Positions 17,705 through 27,015 of a stretch of DNA of 64,000 nucleotides are shown here, in pieces. The translations under genes were made by a program, and so were the position numbers. This DNA is from Altererythrobacter sp. BO-6 (lineage in GTDB: Bacteria > Pseudomonadota > Alphaproteobacteria > Sphingomonadales > Sphingomonadaceae), in the NCBI RefSeq assembly GCF_011047315.1, contig NZ_CP049259.1:1736001-1800000 (forward strand), given 5' to 3'. The notes beneath the pieces are model-generated. The model ran no database searches. It was not told where the DNA came from and saw only the letters and a program-made list of their open reading frames with translations. The number at the start of each line of letters is the position of its first letter. Within the stretch, counting starts at the first letter, position 1.

Positions 17705-18013
17705 ATGTTCAAACCTTTTCTGGCAGCTGCCGCCTTGAGCGCTGCAATCGCCGCCGGCCCTGCCACCGCCGAGGAAACGCAAGGCAATTCGAAGACCGTT
17801 ACCTACAGCGATCTCGACCTGTCGACGAAGCAGGGACAGAAGGAACTTGAAGTCCGCTTCGCCCGCGCGGCACGAGAAGTCTGCGAAGCAGATGCAAAGC
17901 GCACCGGCACCCGCATGATGTCAACCGAGGTCCGGCGCTGCCTCGCGGAAGCGAAGAAAAGCACCAAGGCGGCCATGGCCAGGATCCTTTCGGATAATCA
18001 GCTCGGCGGATAA
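17705..18013 (+). CDS. UrcA family protein
   Basis: This exported protein of 102 residues has a signal peptide MFKPFLAAAALSAAIAAGPATA. The start was set by GGAGGAAATC directly before the ATG at 17705. The UrcA pattern is clear: VTYSDLDLSTKQGQKELEVRFARAAREVC and a second cysteine in RRCLAEA, probably disulfide-bonded. UrcA proteins are common in Sphingomonadales and Caulobacterales, and their function is unknown. Monocistronic, with a very strong terminator. Confidence 0.88.
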   Translation: MFKPFLAAAALSAAIAAGPATAEETQGNSKTVTYSDLDLSTKQGQKELEVRFARAAREVCEADAKRTGTRMMSTEVRRCLAEAKKSTKAAMARILSDNQLGG

Positions 18014-18046
18014 CCCGACACCCCGCTTGCACCCATGGTGCAACCT

Positions 18047-18086
18047 GGCGGCCTGAGCCCATTCCAGTCCCGGGGCTCAGGCCGCC
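18047..18086 (+). terminator. Terminator hairpin after urcA
   Basis: GGCGGCCTGAGCCC pairs perfectly with GGGCTCAGGCCGCC (14 bp) around a 12-nt loop, with AATTCTTT after it. The U-tract is poor but the stem is exceptionally strong. Confidence 0.75.
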
Positions 18087-18144
18087 AATTCTTTCGAGAA
18101 AAATCAAACCGCACAGCTACATGGCAGCGCCGGGCGCGCCGCCC

Positions 18145-18879
18145 CTAGCGACCGGCCATCGCCTTGACCTTGGGCAGATAGGTGCGCCCGATTCGCAGCG
18201 CTTCGCCGCAATCGAGTTCTGCCGACCATACCCCCAAGCCATCATGTCTCAGGCCCCGGATACGGTCCCTGCGCAAAATGGTCGAACGATGGATGCGGAT
18301 GAATTCGGCCGGATCGAGCCGCTGCTCCAGCCCGGCGATCGTCTGCAGCAACAGATAGCTTCGCCCCCCATCGGCCGGCTCGCCGACGAACAGGCGAACA
18401 TAGTCGCGCTCGGCATCGATCCGGCTGACTTCGCTAACGGCGATCCGCAACAGTTCGGACCGGTGCGGCACCCACAGCTCCTCGAGCCATTGGCTTTCGC
18501 GGACCCGTCCGGTCCCGCGCCGGGCCAAAGCCCGTTCGATCGCGCGTGACAGCCGGTCTGATGCAACAGGCTTGAGAACATAGTCGATCGCGTCGAGATC
18601 GAAGGCTTCGACCGCAAAATCGTCATGCGCGGTAACGAAGATCACCGCCGGTGGATTGTCCCGCTTGGCGAGTTCGCGCGCGACGCCGAGCCCGTCGAGT
18701 TCGGGCATAGTCATGTCGAGTAGGATGAGGTCGGGCAAAAGCGCGTCCACCAGCCGCAAGGCGGCCGCGCCATCGCTTGCGGTGCCGATTACATTGATCG
18801 TTTCGATTTGCGCACAGATGACCTGGATCCGCTCAACCGCGAGCGGCTCGTCATCCACGATCAGCGTCCTCAGCGCCAT
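18145..18879 (-). CDS. LytTR-type response regulator
   Basis: This 244-residue protein has a receiver domain (LIVDDEP; phosphoacceptor Asp55 in LILLDMTMPELDG; TAHDDFAVEAFDLDAIDYVLKP) followed by a LytTR DNA-binding domain from about residue 135 (LLRIAVSEVSRIDAERDYVRLF, FIRIHRSTILRRDRI). The ATG at 18879 is preferred over 18903 because AGGCGAGGGGAC lies just before it. The stop of the LytS-like kinase overlaps the longer start, so the pair form one operon and a two-component system. Target genes are unknown. Confidence 0.92.
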   Translation of the reverse strand: MALRTLIVDDEPLAVERIQVICAQIETINVIGTASDGAAALRLVDALLPDLILLDMTMPELDGLGVARELAKRDNPPAVIFVTAHDDFAVEAFDLDAIDYVLKPVASDRLSRAIERALARRGTGRVRESQWLEELWVPHRSELLRIAVSEVSRIDAERDYVRLFVGEPADGGRSYLLLQTIAGLEQRLDPAEFIRIHRSTILRRDRIRGLRHDGLGVWSAELDCGEALRIGRTYLPKVKAMAGR

Positions 18880-18895
18880 GTCCCCTCGCCTCGTG

Positions 18896-20129
18896 TCAGC
18901 CATTTCGGGTCAAGGGTATCCGGATTTCGGTGCGATATCCACCCGGAACCGGGCCGGATTCGAGCGAAACATCGGGTCCGAAGCGAGCTTCCATCCGGTC
19001 GCGGACATTGGCAAGGCCAATCCCGAAGCCGGGCTTGGCATTGGCGGGAACGCCCGGGCCATTGTCGCTGACGGTGACGACAAGCCGGTCAAACTCCTCG
19101 CGCGCGGCAACCCTTATCGTAACCGGCCGGTTCACTGGCGAGACGGCATATTTGACTGAGTTTTCGACCAGCGGCTGCAGGATCATCCCGGGCACGCGCG
19201 CATCGGCCAGATCGGCCGGCAGATCGAATTCGCAGCGCAACCGTTCAGGGAAGCGCACGGCTTCGATATCCAGATAATGCTGTTGCAGTTCGAATTCATC
19301 AGCCAAGGCCACATCCATCGTCGGCTCTGACGCCAGGCTGTGGCGATAGAAGCGCGCAAGGGTCTGGATCATCTGTTCGGCCCGCTCGGTCTTGCCGGTC
19401 ATCACCAGCGAGGACAGCGAGTTGAGCGTGTTGAACAGGAAGTGGGGGTTGACCTGATAGCGCAGCGAGCGGATTTCGGCCGCCTTGGCCGCATTACGGA
19501 ACTCGCTCGCCCGGCGTTCGGCTGCGCTCGCCTGGACCCCGGCGAGCAGCGCGAAATAGAGCGAAGCCCAGGCCAGAAGCAGGAAGTAGCGGCCAAGAGC
19601 GATATCGATCAGTCCACGCCAGATGTCGCTTTGCGTGGGAGCCGGTGCGATGATGACGCTTTCTGATCGTGGTGCGCGCGGCGGACCATCGATGTCCTCT
19701 TCCCAGTCGCGCTGGGTTTCGACCGGCACATCGACCAGCAAGTTACCCGACTCGTCGCGCCGCAGGTTGACCCCGCGGTCCCTGCCATAGGCAGCTTCTT
19801 CCTTGGCCTGGACGTCTTCGAATATCCATTGGTTGACCTGCGCGATCGCACCTGCAGCAGGCAGCGCAATCAGCAGCGCAGCAGTCACCCGCATCCACAA
19901 TGGGCGCGCGTCGAACAGGCGGAGCAGCGACCACAGCACCAGCGTCATCCCGATACCGGCCAGCGTCACCACTCCGCGGCGCCACAGCATTTCGGACTGG
20001 AATTCGAAATCGGCCAGCTGCGCGCGGATCGTCCACGATCGCGAAATAGGCTGCCCACAGCACCACCATCGACAGGAGGACGTGGCGAAAGGGCACGCGC
20101 GGCAAGGGTTCAGACAAGGTCTTTTCCAT
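18896..20129 (-). CDS. LytS/AlgZ-type sensor histidine kinase, frameshifted as read
   Basis: The kinase core (LRYQVNPHFLFNTLNSLSSL, then ATPase motifs VENSVKYAV, VSDNGPGVPANAKPGFGIGLANVRDRM) is in one frame from 18896 to about 20030. The N-terminus MEKTLSEPLPRVPFRHVLLS, with the first membrane helix, is in another frame starting at 20129. One extra base near 20031-20035 separates them. Removing it joins AAYFAIV to TIRAQLADF or similar and gives 410 residues with several membrane helices and a periplasmic or loop region. The largest intact piece starts at 19990. It is the partner of the downstream LytTR regulator. Confidence 0.8.
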
Positions 20130-20228
20130 TACTCTCGCCCCCTATACTTGCCCGCCACATAAGGCGAATCCGTCGTCGGCCAGCATATGCCGTTCATCGA
20201 AAGTTCATCGACCGACCAACGCCCGGAA

Positions 20229-21755
20229 TCAGCCCTTTTCGAGCAGTTTTTCCTTTGCAATCCGTTCTTTCCAGATCGCCGGAGCCAATGTGTGGACATT
20301 GGTGCCTTCGCTGTCGACCGCGACCGTAACGGGCATGTCCTTGACCGTGAATTCGTAGATCGCCTCCATCCCGAGGTCTTCGAAAGCCACAACCTTTGCT
20401 TCCTTGATCGCCCGCGCGACGAGATAGGCCGCGCCGCCCACCGCCATCAGATAGGATACCTTGAAGCGGCTGATCACTTCCACCGCATTGTGCCCGCGCT
20501 CGGCCTTGCCGATCATCGCCAGCAGGCCAAGATCGAGCATCATCTCGGTGAATTTGTCCATGCGGGTGGCGGTGGTGGGGCCGGCCGGGCCAACCACTTC
20601 GCCCATCACCGGATCGACCGGGCCGACATAGTAGATTGCCCGGCCTTTGAAATCGACCGGCAGCTCTTCCCCCTTTGCCAGCATGTCCTGGATGCGTTTG
20701 TGCGCCGCATCGCGCCCGGTGAGCATGGCGCCGTTGAGCAGCAGCCGGTCTCCCGCTTTCCAGCTGGCGACTTCTTCCGGCGTCAGATTGTCGAGATCGA
20801 CCCGCTTGGCCTCTGCATCGGGCTGCCACTCCACCTTGGGCCAGGCATCGAGATCAGGCTGCGGCAAATAGGCCGGCCCCGAACCGTCCATCGTCACATG
20901 CGCGTGGCGCGTGGCGGCACAATTGGGGATCATCGCCACCGGCTTGCCTGCAGCGTGGCACGGCCAGTCGAGGATCTTGACGTCAAGGATGGTCGAAAGC
21001 CCGCCCAGCCCTTGCGCCCCGACGCCTGTGGCATTGACGGCATCGAAGATATCGATCCGCAGCTGTTCGATATCGTTTTGAGCCCCCCGCGCCTTGAGTT
21101 GGGCCATATCGATCGGATCCATGAGCGATTGCTTGGCCAGCTTCATGCAGTGTTCCGCCGTGCCGCCAATGCCGATGCCCAGCATGCCCGGCGGGCACCA
21201 GCCCGCGCCCATGGAGGGGATCTGCTCAAGCACCCAGTCGACGATGTTGTCGCTGGGGTTCATCATCTTGAACTTCGATTTGTTCTCGCTGCCGCCACCC
21301 TTGGCCGCAACGTCGATGCTGACGGTGTTGCCCGGCACCATCTCGACCGACAGCACGCACGGGGTGTTGTCGCGGGTGTTGCGACGCGTGAAGGCGGGAT
21401 CGGCCAGGATCGATGCACGCAGCTTGTTGTCCGGGTGGTTGTAGGCGCGGCGCACGCCTTCATCGACCACGTTCTGCAGGCTGCGGCTCGATTCCAGCCG
21501 GCAATCCTGCCCCCATTTGATGAATACGTTGACGATCCCGGTGTCCTGGCAGATCGGGCGATGCCCCTCGGCGCACATGCGGCTGTTGGTCAGGATCTGC
21601 GCGATCGCGTCTTTCGCGGCCGGCCCCTGCTCTGCTTCATAGGCTTTGCCGAGAGCCTGGATGTAATCCATCGGGTGGTAGTACGAGATAAATTGCAGAG
21701 CATCCGCAATGGTTTCGATCAGGTCGTCTTCACGGATCAAGGTCATGTCGCTCAT
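20229..21755 (-). CDS. fumA: Fumarate hydratase, class I (iron-sulfur)
   Basis: This 508-residue class I fumarase hydrates fumarate to malate in the TCA cycle using a [4Fe-4S] cluster. The N-terminal half has RPICQDTGIVNVFIKWG with a likely cluster cysteine, VEMVPGNTVSIDVAAKGGGSENKS, and GAGWCPPGMLGIGIGGTAEHCM. The C-terminal beta domain has GRAIYYVGPVDPVMGEVVGPAGPTTATRMDKF. The start at 21755 (MSDMTLIRED) was preferred over 21842, whose extra 29 residues are not family-like. It is divergent from the pcm-like gene and monocistronic. Confidence 0.96.
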   Translation of the reverse strand: MSDMTLIREDDLIETIADALQFISYYHPMDYIQALGKAYEAEQGPAAKDAIAQILTNSRMCAEGHRPICQDTGIVNVFIKWGQDCRLESSRSLQNVVDEGVRRAYNHPDNKLRASILADPAFTRRNTRDNTPCVLSVEMVPGNTVSIDVAAKGGGSENKSKFKMMNPSDNIVDWVLEQIPSMGAGWCPPGMLGIGIGGTAEHCMKLAKQSLMDPIDMAQLKARGAQNDIEQLRIDIFDAVNATGVGAQGLGGLSTILDVKILDWPCHAAGKPVAMIPNCAATRHAHVTMDGSGPAYLPQPDLDAWPKVEWQPDAEAKRVDLDNLTPEEVASWKAGDRLLLNGAMLTGRDAAHKRIQDMLAKGEELPVDFKGRAIYYVGPVDPVMGEVVGPAGPTTATRMDKFTEMMLDLGLLAMIGKAERGHNAVEVISRFKVSYLMAVGGAAYLVARAIKEAKVVAFEDLGMEAIYEFTVKDMPVTVAVDSEGTNVHTLAPAIWKERIAKEKLLEKG

Positions 21756-21855
21756 CGAAGCTGTGCTCCTGTCGGTCGATTCCTCCGCCCCATAGGCGTC
21801 TGCCCCCCGTAGCGTCAAAGCGCTTGGCGGCAAGCACCGCAAACGCTAGAGGTGA

Positions 21856-21884
21856 TTGACCTAGTGTGTTGTGAATATAATACA
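21856..21884 (+). promoter_or_regulatory. Putative promoter of pcm-tolC
   Basis: TTGACC at 21856 is followed after 14 nt by TATAAT (21876-21881) or after 17 nt by AATACA (21879-21884). This supports the downstream ATG at 21898 over the GTG at 21871, which would lie inside the promoter. Confidence 0.4.
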
Positions 21885-21897
21885 GCCTGTGAAAGCC

Positions 21898-22485
21898 ATG
21901 ACGAACAACAATATACCTCTCGCCCGCAAGGCCATGATCGATAGCCAGCTGCGTACAAGCGGAGTCACTGAACCCTTCGTGCTGGCGCGGATGGGCTCGG
22001 TCGCGCGTGAGGATTTCGTGCCGGAAGGCGCGCGGACGATTGCCTATATCGATCGCGCTGTCCCGCTGGGCGGTGGCAAATTCCTTGCCGCGCCGTTGGT
22101 GCATGGCAAGATGCTGGCCGAAGCGCGCCCCGCCCTCGATGATACGACCCTGATCGTGGAAAGCGGATCGGGCTATCTCGCCGAACTGTTGCGCCCGCTG
22201 GTCGGCAAGCTCGACACAATCGGTGCGGACGAGGTGGCAGGTGGCAAGAAGGGCCGGAAGAGCTATTCGCTCATCCTGGTTGACGGTGCGATCGAGCATT
22301 TGCCCGATGCCCTGTCCAATCGGCTTGAAGAGAACGGGCGGATCGTCACCGGGTTGGTGCTGCGCGGTGTGACCCGCCTCGCCACCGGGCGGAAGGTTGC
22401 CGGATCTGTCACACTTCAGCCGCTGGCCGAGATCGGCATTCCCGTGCTGCACGCCTTCGACCGCCCGAAGGAATGGAGTTTCTGA
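21898..22485 (+). CDS. Protein-L-isoaspartate O-methyltransferase family protein
   Basis: This 195-residue protein resembles PIMT: ARKAMIDSQLRTSGVTEPFVLARM, then VAREDFVPEGARTIAYIDRAVPLGGGKFL and a SAM-binding motif I as LIVESGSGYLAELL. It is shorter than E. coli Pcm, and some later motifs are degenerate (AIEHLPDALSNRLEENGRIV). It repairs isoaspartyl residues if active. Such a gene just upstream of tolC is common in alphaproteobacteria, suggesting a conserved but unexplained association. It overlaps the tolC frame by 13 bp if the longer tolC start is used. Confidence 0.85.
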   Translation: MTNNNIPLARKAMIDSQLRTSGVTEPFVLARMGSVAREDFVPEGARTIAYIDRAVPLGGGKFLAAPLVHGKMLAEARPALDDTTLIVESGSGYLAELLRPLVGKLDTIGADEVAGGKKGRKSYSLILVDGAIEHLPDALSNRLEENGRIVTGLVLRGVTRLATGRKVAGSVTLQPLAEIGIPVLHAFDRPKEWSF

Positions 22486-23975
22486 ATTTGACGCACCGCA
22501 GCCCCCGCATGCGGCACCTGGCCGTTGTTTTCCTGCTGGGTGCCGGCCTTGTCCCGGCAACCGCACATGCCGACGGACTGCGCGAGGCGCTGGTCAGCGC
22601 CTATGAAAACAACCCGACATTGCAGGCCGCAAGGGCGCAACAGCGCGCCACCGATGAGGAAGTGCCGATTCAGCGTGCGCAGGGCTTGCACAATGTTTCC
22701 GCCACGGCGAATCACATCGAGTTCGTGAAGGTTTCGCCCAACAGCTTTACCGCTCCCGAGCGGCGCTTCGCCGGTGGCGTCGACATGACGGTGCCGGTCT
22801 ATTCGGGCGGTGCGGTGCGCAATGGCATCAAAGCCGCGAAACAACGCGTTTCTGCTGGCCAGGCAGACCTGCGGGGGACCGAAAGCGCCATCTTCAGCCA
22901 GGTCGTCGCAGCCTATATGGATGTGCTGCGCACCGAGGCGCTGGCGGCGCTCGCGGGTAACCAGGTCGAGGTGCTGACCGTCAACCTGCAGGCAACCACC
23001 GACCGCTTCGAGATCGGCGATCTGACGCGCACCGACGTGGCTCAGTCGCAGTCGCGGCTGGCGCTGGCACAAGGCGATTTCCGTAACGCACAGGCCAATT
23101 TGATCGCCGCGCGCGAGAATTACATCGCACTGGTCGGGCGCGCACCGCAGAACCTGGAGGCGCCGCCACCCTTGCCCGGCCTGCCGGGAACGGTGGGCGA
23201 GGCGGTGGTTGCCGCGCTTGAGAACAATCCGGACCTGATCGCCGCACGCGAGCGGGCCGACGCGGCCGGCTTCGATCTGGAAGTGGCCGGTGCCGGGCGG
23301 CTGCCCACGGTCGGCCTGTTCGCGAACATCGACTACACGGATTACTTCGGCACGCTCGGTGGCCCGATCTCTTCCGACTTCACGCAGAACGAAACGACCG
23401 CCAATGCGGGGATCCAGGTCACGATCCCGATTTTCCAGGGCGGCCTGCCCGCTGCCCGCCAACGCCAGGCCTATGCCCGCGAAACCGTGGCGCTTGAGCG
23501 CGTGATCGAGGCTGAACGGAGCATCATCTCACAGGTGCGCGCCGCTTATTCCAGCTGGCAGGCAGCCAATGCCATTATCGAAAGCTCTGAATCGGCTGTT
23601 GCCGCAGCCGAACTGAGCCTTGAGGGCGTTCGGGCGGAAAATTCGATCGGGAACCGCACGATCCTGGATGTGCTCAATGCCGAACAGGAATTGCTTTCGG
23701 CGCGGGCACAACTCGTCACCGCTCGCCGCAACGCCTATGTCGCCGGCTTCAGCGTCCTCGCGGCGATGGGCAAGGCCGAAGCGCGCGACCTCAATCTCGA
23801 TACCGGCGGCGTGCTGTATGATCCGCAGGACAATTACGACCGGGTGCGGGGCAAGATGCTCGATTGGCAGCGCGATGCGGAACCTGCCGCCATTTCAACG
23901 AGAACCGTTGACATCCCCGCGCCTGACGCGATGATTGGGCCGCCCGATGAATCGGGTGACGTCACCGGCAACTGA
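22473..23975 (+). CDS. tolC: TolC-family outer membrane efflux protein
   Basis: This 500-residue outer membrane channel has a signal peptide ending near ATAHA. It shows the duplicated TolC organisation: GLREALVSAYENNPTLQAARAQ starts repeat 1, and VGEAVVAALENNPDLIAARERADAAGFDLEVAGAGRLPTVGLFANI starts repeat 2, with VPVYSGGAVRNGIKAAK and IPIFQGGLPAARQRQA at equivalent places. NSIGNRTILDVLNAEQELLSARAQLVTARRN is the standard C-terminal signature. It provides the exit duct for type I secretion and RND pumps. The start could also be the ATG at 22509 (MRHLAVVF). Confidence 0.95.
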   Translation: MEFLNLTHRSPRMRHLAVVFLLGAGLVPATAHADGLREALVSAYENNPTLQAARAQQRATDEEVPIQRAQGLHNVSATANHIEFVKVSPNSFTAPERRFAGGVDMTVPVYSGGAVRNGIKAAKQRVSAGQADLRGTESAIFSQVVAAYMDVLRTEALAALAGNQVEVLTVNLQATTDRFEIGDLTRTDVAQSQSRLALAQGDFRNAQANLIAARENYIALVGRAPQNLEAPPPLPGLPGTVGEAVVAALENNPDLIAARERADAAGFDLEVAGAGRLPTVGLFANIDYTDYFGTLGGPISSDFTQNETTANAGIQVTIPIFQGGLPAARQRQAYARETVALERVIEAERSIISQVRAAYSSWQAANAIIESSESAVAAAELSLEGVRAENSIGNRTILDVLNAEQELLSARAQLVTARRNAYVAGFSVLAAMGKAEARDLNLDTGGVLYDPQDNYDRVRGKMLDWQRDAEPAAISTRTVDIPAPDAMIGPPDESGDVTGN

Positions 23976-24027
23976 CGTCAAAGCACCGCAAGGGCACAGA
24001 TACAGGGCGCAGCAGGGGAATTGGCGC

Positions 24028-24477
24028 ATGGCGCAGCATGGCGAGGCATCGGTGGAAGAGATCCTCGAATCGATCAAGAAGGTGATCGCACGCGACAATC
24101 GCGATGCTGCTTCTCCCGCGCGCGTGGTTGCGACAAGGGCGCAGGACGATCCTGATCACGGGCAGGTGCTCGATCTTTCGGAGATGGAATTTGCCGCTGT
24201 AGCCGACGAGATTTCCCCTGATGCAGACGAAAACGACGAGCCGCTGACCACCGAGACGGTGCGCGTCTCAATGCGCGAAAATTTCGAAGCGCTGGCCATG
24301 CTCGCCGAGCCGGGTGCGCGCCCGCAAATCGTCCGGTCTGGCGAAACTTCGCTTGAAGGCCTGGTACGCGAAATGCTGCGCCCGATGCTGGCAGAATGGC
24401 TCGACAAGAACCTGCCCGGCATGGTCGAGAAGATGGTGCAGGCCGAAATCGCGCGGATCGCCGGCAAGCGCGGCTAA
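24028..24477 (+). CDS. popZ: DUF2497/PopZ-family polar organizing protein
   Basis: This acidic protein of 149 residues has the PopZ arrangement: an N-terminal helix [19 protein letters not shown], a proline- and acid-rich middle, and a conserved C-terminal helical region [42 protein letters not shown] used for oligomerisation. In Caulobacter, PopZ gathers at the cell pole and anchors ParB-parS. This window contains parAB and parS sites, so the partners are both here. It follows tolC, its usual neighbour. The frame is open upstream, but the conserved start is MAQHGEAS. Confidence 0.85.
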   Translation: MAQHGEASVEEILESIKKVIARDNRDAASPARVVATRAQDDPDHGQVLDLSEMEFAAVADEISPDADENDEPLTTETVRVSMRENFEALAMLAEPGARPQIVRSGETSLEGLVREMLRPMLAEWLDKNLPGMVEKMVQAEIARIAGKRG

Positions 24478-24488
24478 ACCTGCGCCCG

Positions 24489-24902
24489 ATGCGCGAACCT
24501 GACGCCCCTGATCCCTCCGAACTGCGCGATGCCCGCCTTGCGCTGGCCAAGCTGGGTGGGGAAAGCATCGAGCGACACATCTTCCTGTGCGCCATGAGCG
24601 AGAAGCAGAAATGCTGTTCGCGCGAGCAAGGCGAAGCTTCGTGGAAGTATCTCAAGCGCCGCCTCAACGAATTGAAACTGTCAGGCCCAAAGCGGATCAA
24701 CCCCGAAGGGCAGCCATGCGGCGGGATCCAGCGCACCAAAGCGGATTGCCTTCAGGTCTGCGCGGCAGGGCCGATCGCGCTCGTATGGCCCGATCGTGTC
24801 TGGTACCATTCGGCGCGCGAAGATGTGCTTGAAAAGATCATCCAGCAGCACCTGATCGGCGGCGAACCGGTCCAGGAATTTCGCCTGCGTAATCCCGACT
24901 GA
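24489..24902 (+). CDS. (2Fe-2S) thioredoxin-like ferredoxin domain protein
   Basis: About 137 residues with the pattern of thioredoxin-fold [2Fe-2S] ferredoxins: [20 protein letters not shown] supplies the first cysteines, and [26 protein letters not shown] supplies the last two. [18 protein letters not shown] ends the domain as usual. Probably an electron carrier or a cluster-binding accessory protein; the partner is unknown. It lies 11 bp after popZ, at the place where valS often stands in relatives. Confidence 0.85.
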   Translation: MREPDAPDPSELRDARLALAKLGGESIERHIFLCAMSEKQKCCSREQGEASWKYLKRRLNELKLSGPKRINPEGQPCGGIQRTKADCLQVCAAGPIALVWPDRVWYHSAREDVLEKIIQQHLIGGEPVQEFRLRNPD

Positions 24903-24911
24903 ACGCTTTTC

Positions 24912-25205
24912 TCAGTCTTCGTTATGGCGCGGCAGATTATTGTCGACCGACGCGTCGTGACCGGTTCCGTTAGAGAGAAAAACGAGACCCATCAGGGCGC
25001 TGGTCAGCAGCATCATGAAGCCCATTCCCAGCGCCACGGCGATGTAGAAATGCACCGACACCATGCCGTTGTATTTATAGAGCAGGGCCATGGCGATCGC
25101 GACGATACCGATCGTGAACAACAGCATGAACCGCATCAGGCGGCGATAGCGCGCCCAAGCGTATGCCGCCTTTTCGGGATCATCGAGGGGGGATTTGCCG
25201 ACCAT
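24912..25205 (-). CDS. Small two-helix membrane protein
   Basis: 97 residues with two transmembrane helices (FMLLFTIGIVAIAMALLYKY and HFYIAVALGMGFMMLLTSALMGLVFL) and a charged C-terminus. The start MVGKSPLDDPEKAAYAWARYRRLMRF (25205) was chosen; the longer frame to 25469 runs against the CBS gene and is not believable. It resembles small conserved alphaproteobacterial membrane proteins of unknown function. Confidence 0.78.
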   Translation of the reverse strand: MVGKSPLDDPEKAAYAWARYRRLMRFMLLFTIGIVAIAMALLYKYNGMVSVHFYIAVALGMGFMMLLTSALMGLVFLSNGTGHDASVDNNLPRHNED

Positions 25206-25320
25206 GGGGGGCACATGGGCCTTCGTGCGGTGCGATGCAATGATCGAATGCAGATTGAGGGATTCGCCTTTTCCCTGCGAAAGTGGCATTCTTCCTGTCA
25301 GAGTCGTGAGGGAGAATGCG

Positions 25321-25752
25321 ATGACGATTGCACGGATTATCGAGCAAAGGCGTGGGCAGGATGTCATTTCATGCGATTCGACCATGCCGATGCGCCAGGC
25401 TGTGGCGCTCTTGGCAGAAAAGCGGATCGGAGCGCTGCCGGTTATGCGCGGTGGCAGCGTCGTGGGCATCTTCTCAGAGCGTGATGTGATCTACCGCCTC
25501 GCCGAGGAAGGCGAGATCTGCCTCAACCGCCCGCTGGAAGAGGTGATGACTGCACCGCCCATCACGGTTTCACCGTCCACCGTGATCGATGAAGCCCTGT
25601 CGCTTATGACCCGCCGCCGGATTCGCCACCTGCCAGTGATTGATGGCAGCTCCATGGTCGGCTTCATTTCGATCGGGGACCTCGTCAAACACCGGATCGA
25701 CCAGGTCGAACACGAAGCCGAAGCGATGCGAAACTATATCCAGACCGCTTGA
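25321..25752 (+). CDS. CBS-domain protein
   Basis: This 143-residue protein consists of two CBS motifs: DSTMPMRQAVALLAEKRIGALPVMRGGSVVGIFSERDVI and PSTVIDEALSLMTRRRIRHLPVIDGSSMVGFISIGDLV. Paired CBS motifs bind adenosyl nucleotides and act as energy sensors. There is no attached catalytic domain. The start at 25321 follows GGGAGAATGCG-like sequence and excludes the 42 upstream codons. It is divergent from the small membrane protein. Confidence 0.92.
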   Translation: MTIARIIEQRRGQDVISCDSTMPMRQAVALLAEKRIGALPVMRGGSVVGIFSERDVIYRLAEEGEICLNRPLEEVMTAPPITVSPSTVIDEALSLMTRRRIRHLPVIDGSSMVGFISIGDLVKHRIDQVEHEAEAMRNYIQTA

Positions 25753-25786
25753 GGAAAGCGCTGCGGATCCCTAAATCAGGCTTACC

Positions 25787-26116
25787 ATGGCTGACCCGCT
25801 AACCTTGACCCCTGCCGCCGCCAAGCGCGTGGCATGGATTGCCGAAAGGCAGTCCCGGCCGGCGATCCTGCGCCTTTCGGTAGAGGGTGGCGGATGTTCG
25901 GGCTTCCAGTACAAATTCGACCTTACCGATACACCGGACAATGATGACATGGTGAGCGAGACCGATGGCGTACAGCTGGTGGTCGATCCGATCAGCCTTG
26001 ACCTTGTATCCGGCAGCGTGGTCGATTTCGTCGAATCGCTCGGCGGTGCGGCCTTTCGGGTCGAAAACCCGCAGGCGGCGGCCGGATGCGGCTGCGGCTC
26101 CAGCTTCGGGATTTGA
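25787..26116 (+). CDS. erpA: A-type Fe-S cluster carrier protein (ErpA/IscA)
   Basis: The 109-residue HesB/IscA protein begins LTLTPAAAKRVAWIAERQ and has the three conserved cysteines: one in EGGGCSGFQYKF and two in AAGCGCGSSFGI at the C-terminus. It accepts and delivers [Fe-S] clusters to apoproteins. Its position away from the suf operon, next to xthA, favours ErpA over SufA. The end is standard in length. Confidence 0.93.
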   Translation: MADPLTLTPAAAKRVAWIAERQSRPAILRLSVEGGGCSGFQYKFDLTDTPDNDDMVSETDGVQLVVDPISLDLVSGSVVDFVESLGGAAFRVENPQAAAGCGCGSSFGI

Positions 26117-26154
26117 ATTAGACCCCGCGCCCAACTTCGGGCATCAGGGCGTTC

Positions 26155-26952
26155 ATGAAAATCGCCACATTCAACATCAACGGGATCAAGGCACGCCTGC
26201 CGCGCCTGAAGGAATGGCTTGAGGAAACGCGGCCTGCGGTCGCCTGCCTGCAGGAAATCAAGTGCATGGATGACGGCTTTCCGGCCGACGAGTTCGAGGC
26301 GATCGGATATCGTGCGATCTGGCACGGGCAAAAGAGCTTCAACGGCGTGGCGATCCTGGCGGATGAACGCGCCGGGATCGCTGCGCCGGTTGAAGTGCAG
26401 CGCGGGCTGGGCATTGATGGCCCGAACGATGGGGAGGGCGAACAGGCCCGCTATCTCGAAGCGGATGTGGGCGGTGTGCGGATCGTCTGTATCTACCTGC
26501 CCAACGGCAACCCGCAACCGGGCCCGAAGTTCGACTACAAGCTGGCGTGGATGGAACGGCTGCGCGCACGCATGGCGCAGATCTGGGCGGAAGAGGTGCC
26601 AGCCGCCGTCTTGGGCGATTTCAATGTGATCCCTGAAGACAATGACGTGTGGTCACCCAAGGCCATGGCTGACGACGCGTTGATGCAACCCGCATCGCAG
26701 GCTGCCTATTCCCGCTTTCTGGGCGATGGCTGGACCGATGCCCTACGCACGCACAATCCGCGCGGAGGGGTGTGGACCTATTGGGACTACCAGGCCGGCG
26801 CATGGCAACGCGATCACGGCTTCCGGATCGACCATATCCTGCTCAGCCCCGAGCTTGCCGATCGGCTGGAGGCGGTCGGGGTCGACCGAGCGCACCGCGG
26901 GCGCGACAAGGCCAGCGATCATACACCGGTCTGGGCCATCCTGCGCAGCTGA
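26155..26952 (+). CDS. xthA: Exodeoxyribonuclease III
   Basis: This 265-residue apurinic/apyrimidinic endonuclease and 3'-5' exonuclease acts in base excision repair. MKIATFNINGIKARLPRLKEWL, VACLQEIKCMD (metal-binding Glu), YLPNGNPQPGPKFDYKLAWM, the catalytic GDFNVIPEDNDVW, GVWTYWDYQAGAWQRDHGFRIDHIL and the end SDHTPVW cover all motifs. It lies 38 bp after erpA on the same strand. Confidence 0.97.
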   Translation: MKIATFNINGIKARLPRLKEWLEETRPAVACLQEIKCMDDGFPADEFEAIGYRAIWHGQKSFNGVAILADERAGIAAPVEVQRGLGIDGPNDGEGEQARYLEADVGGVRIVCIYLPNGNPQPGPKFDYKLAWMERLRARMAQIWAEEVPAAVLGDFNVIPEDNDVWSPKAMADDALMQPASQAAYSRFLGDGWTDALRTHNPRGGVWTYWDYQAGAWQRDHGFRIDHILLSPELADRLEAVGVDRAHRGRDKASDHTPVWAILRS

Positions 26953-26962
26953 CGGCATCGAA

Positions 26963-26991
26963 GAGGGGCCCAACCTTGCGGCGGGCCCCTC
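26963..26991. repeat. Hairpin between convergent xthA and sleB
   Basis: GAGGGGCCC and GGGCCCCTC form a perfect 9-bp stem with an 11-nt loop. An A6 tract follows on the plus strand, so there is no U-tract after the stem in either direction. It may still act as a transcription barrier. Confidence 0.5.
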
Positions 26992-27015
26992 AAAAAACCT
27001 GCGATTGGTGGTCAA

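Noticed and set aside
20187..21812. 541-codon plus-strand frame opposite fumarase
   Set aside because: It mirrors fumarase codon structure, has no recognisable domain, and the fumarase frame is convincing.
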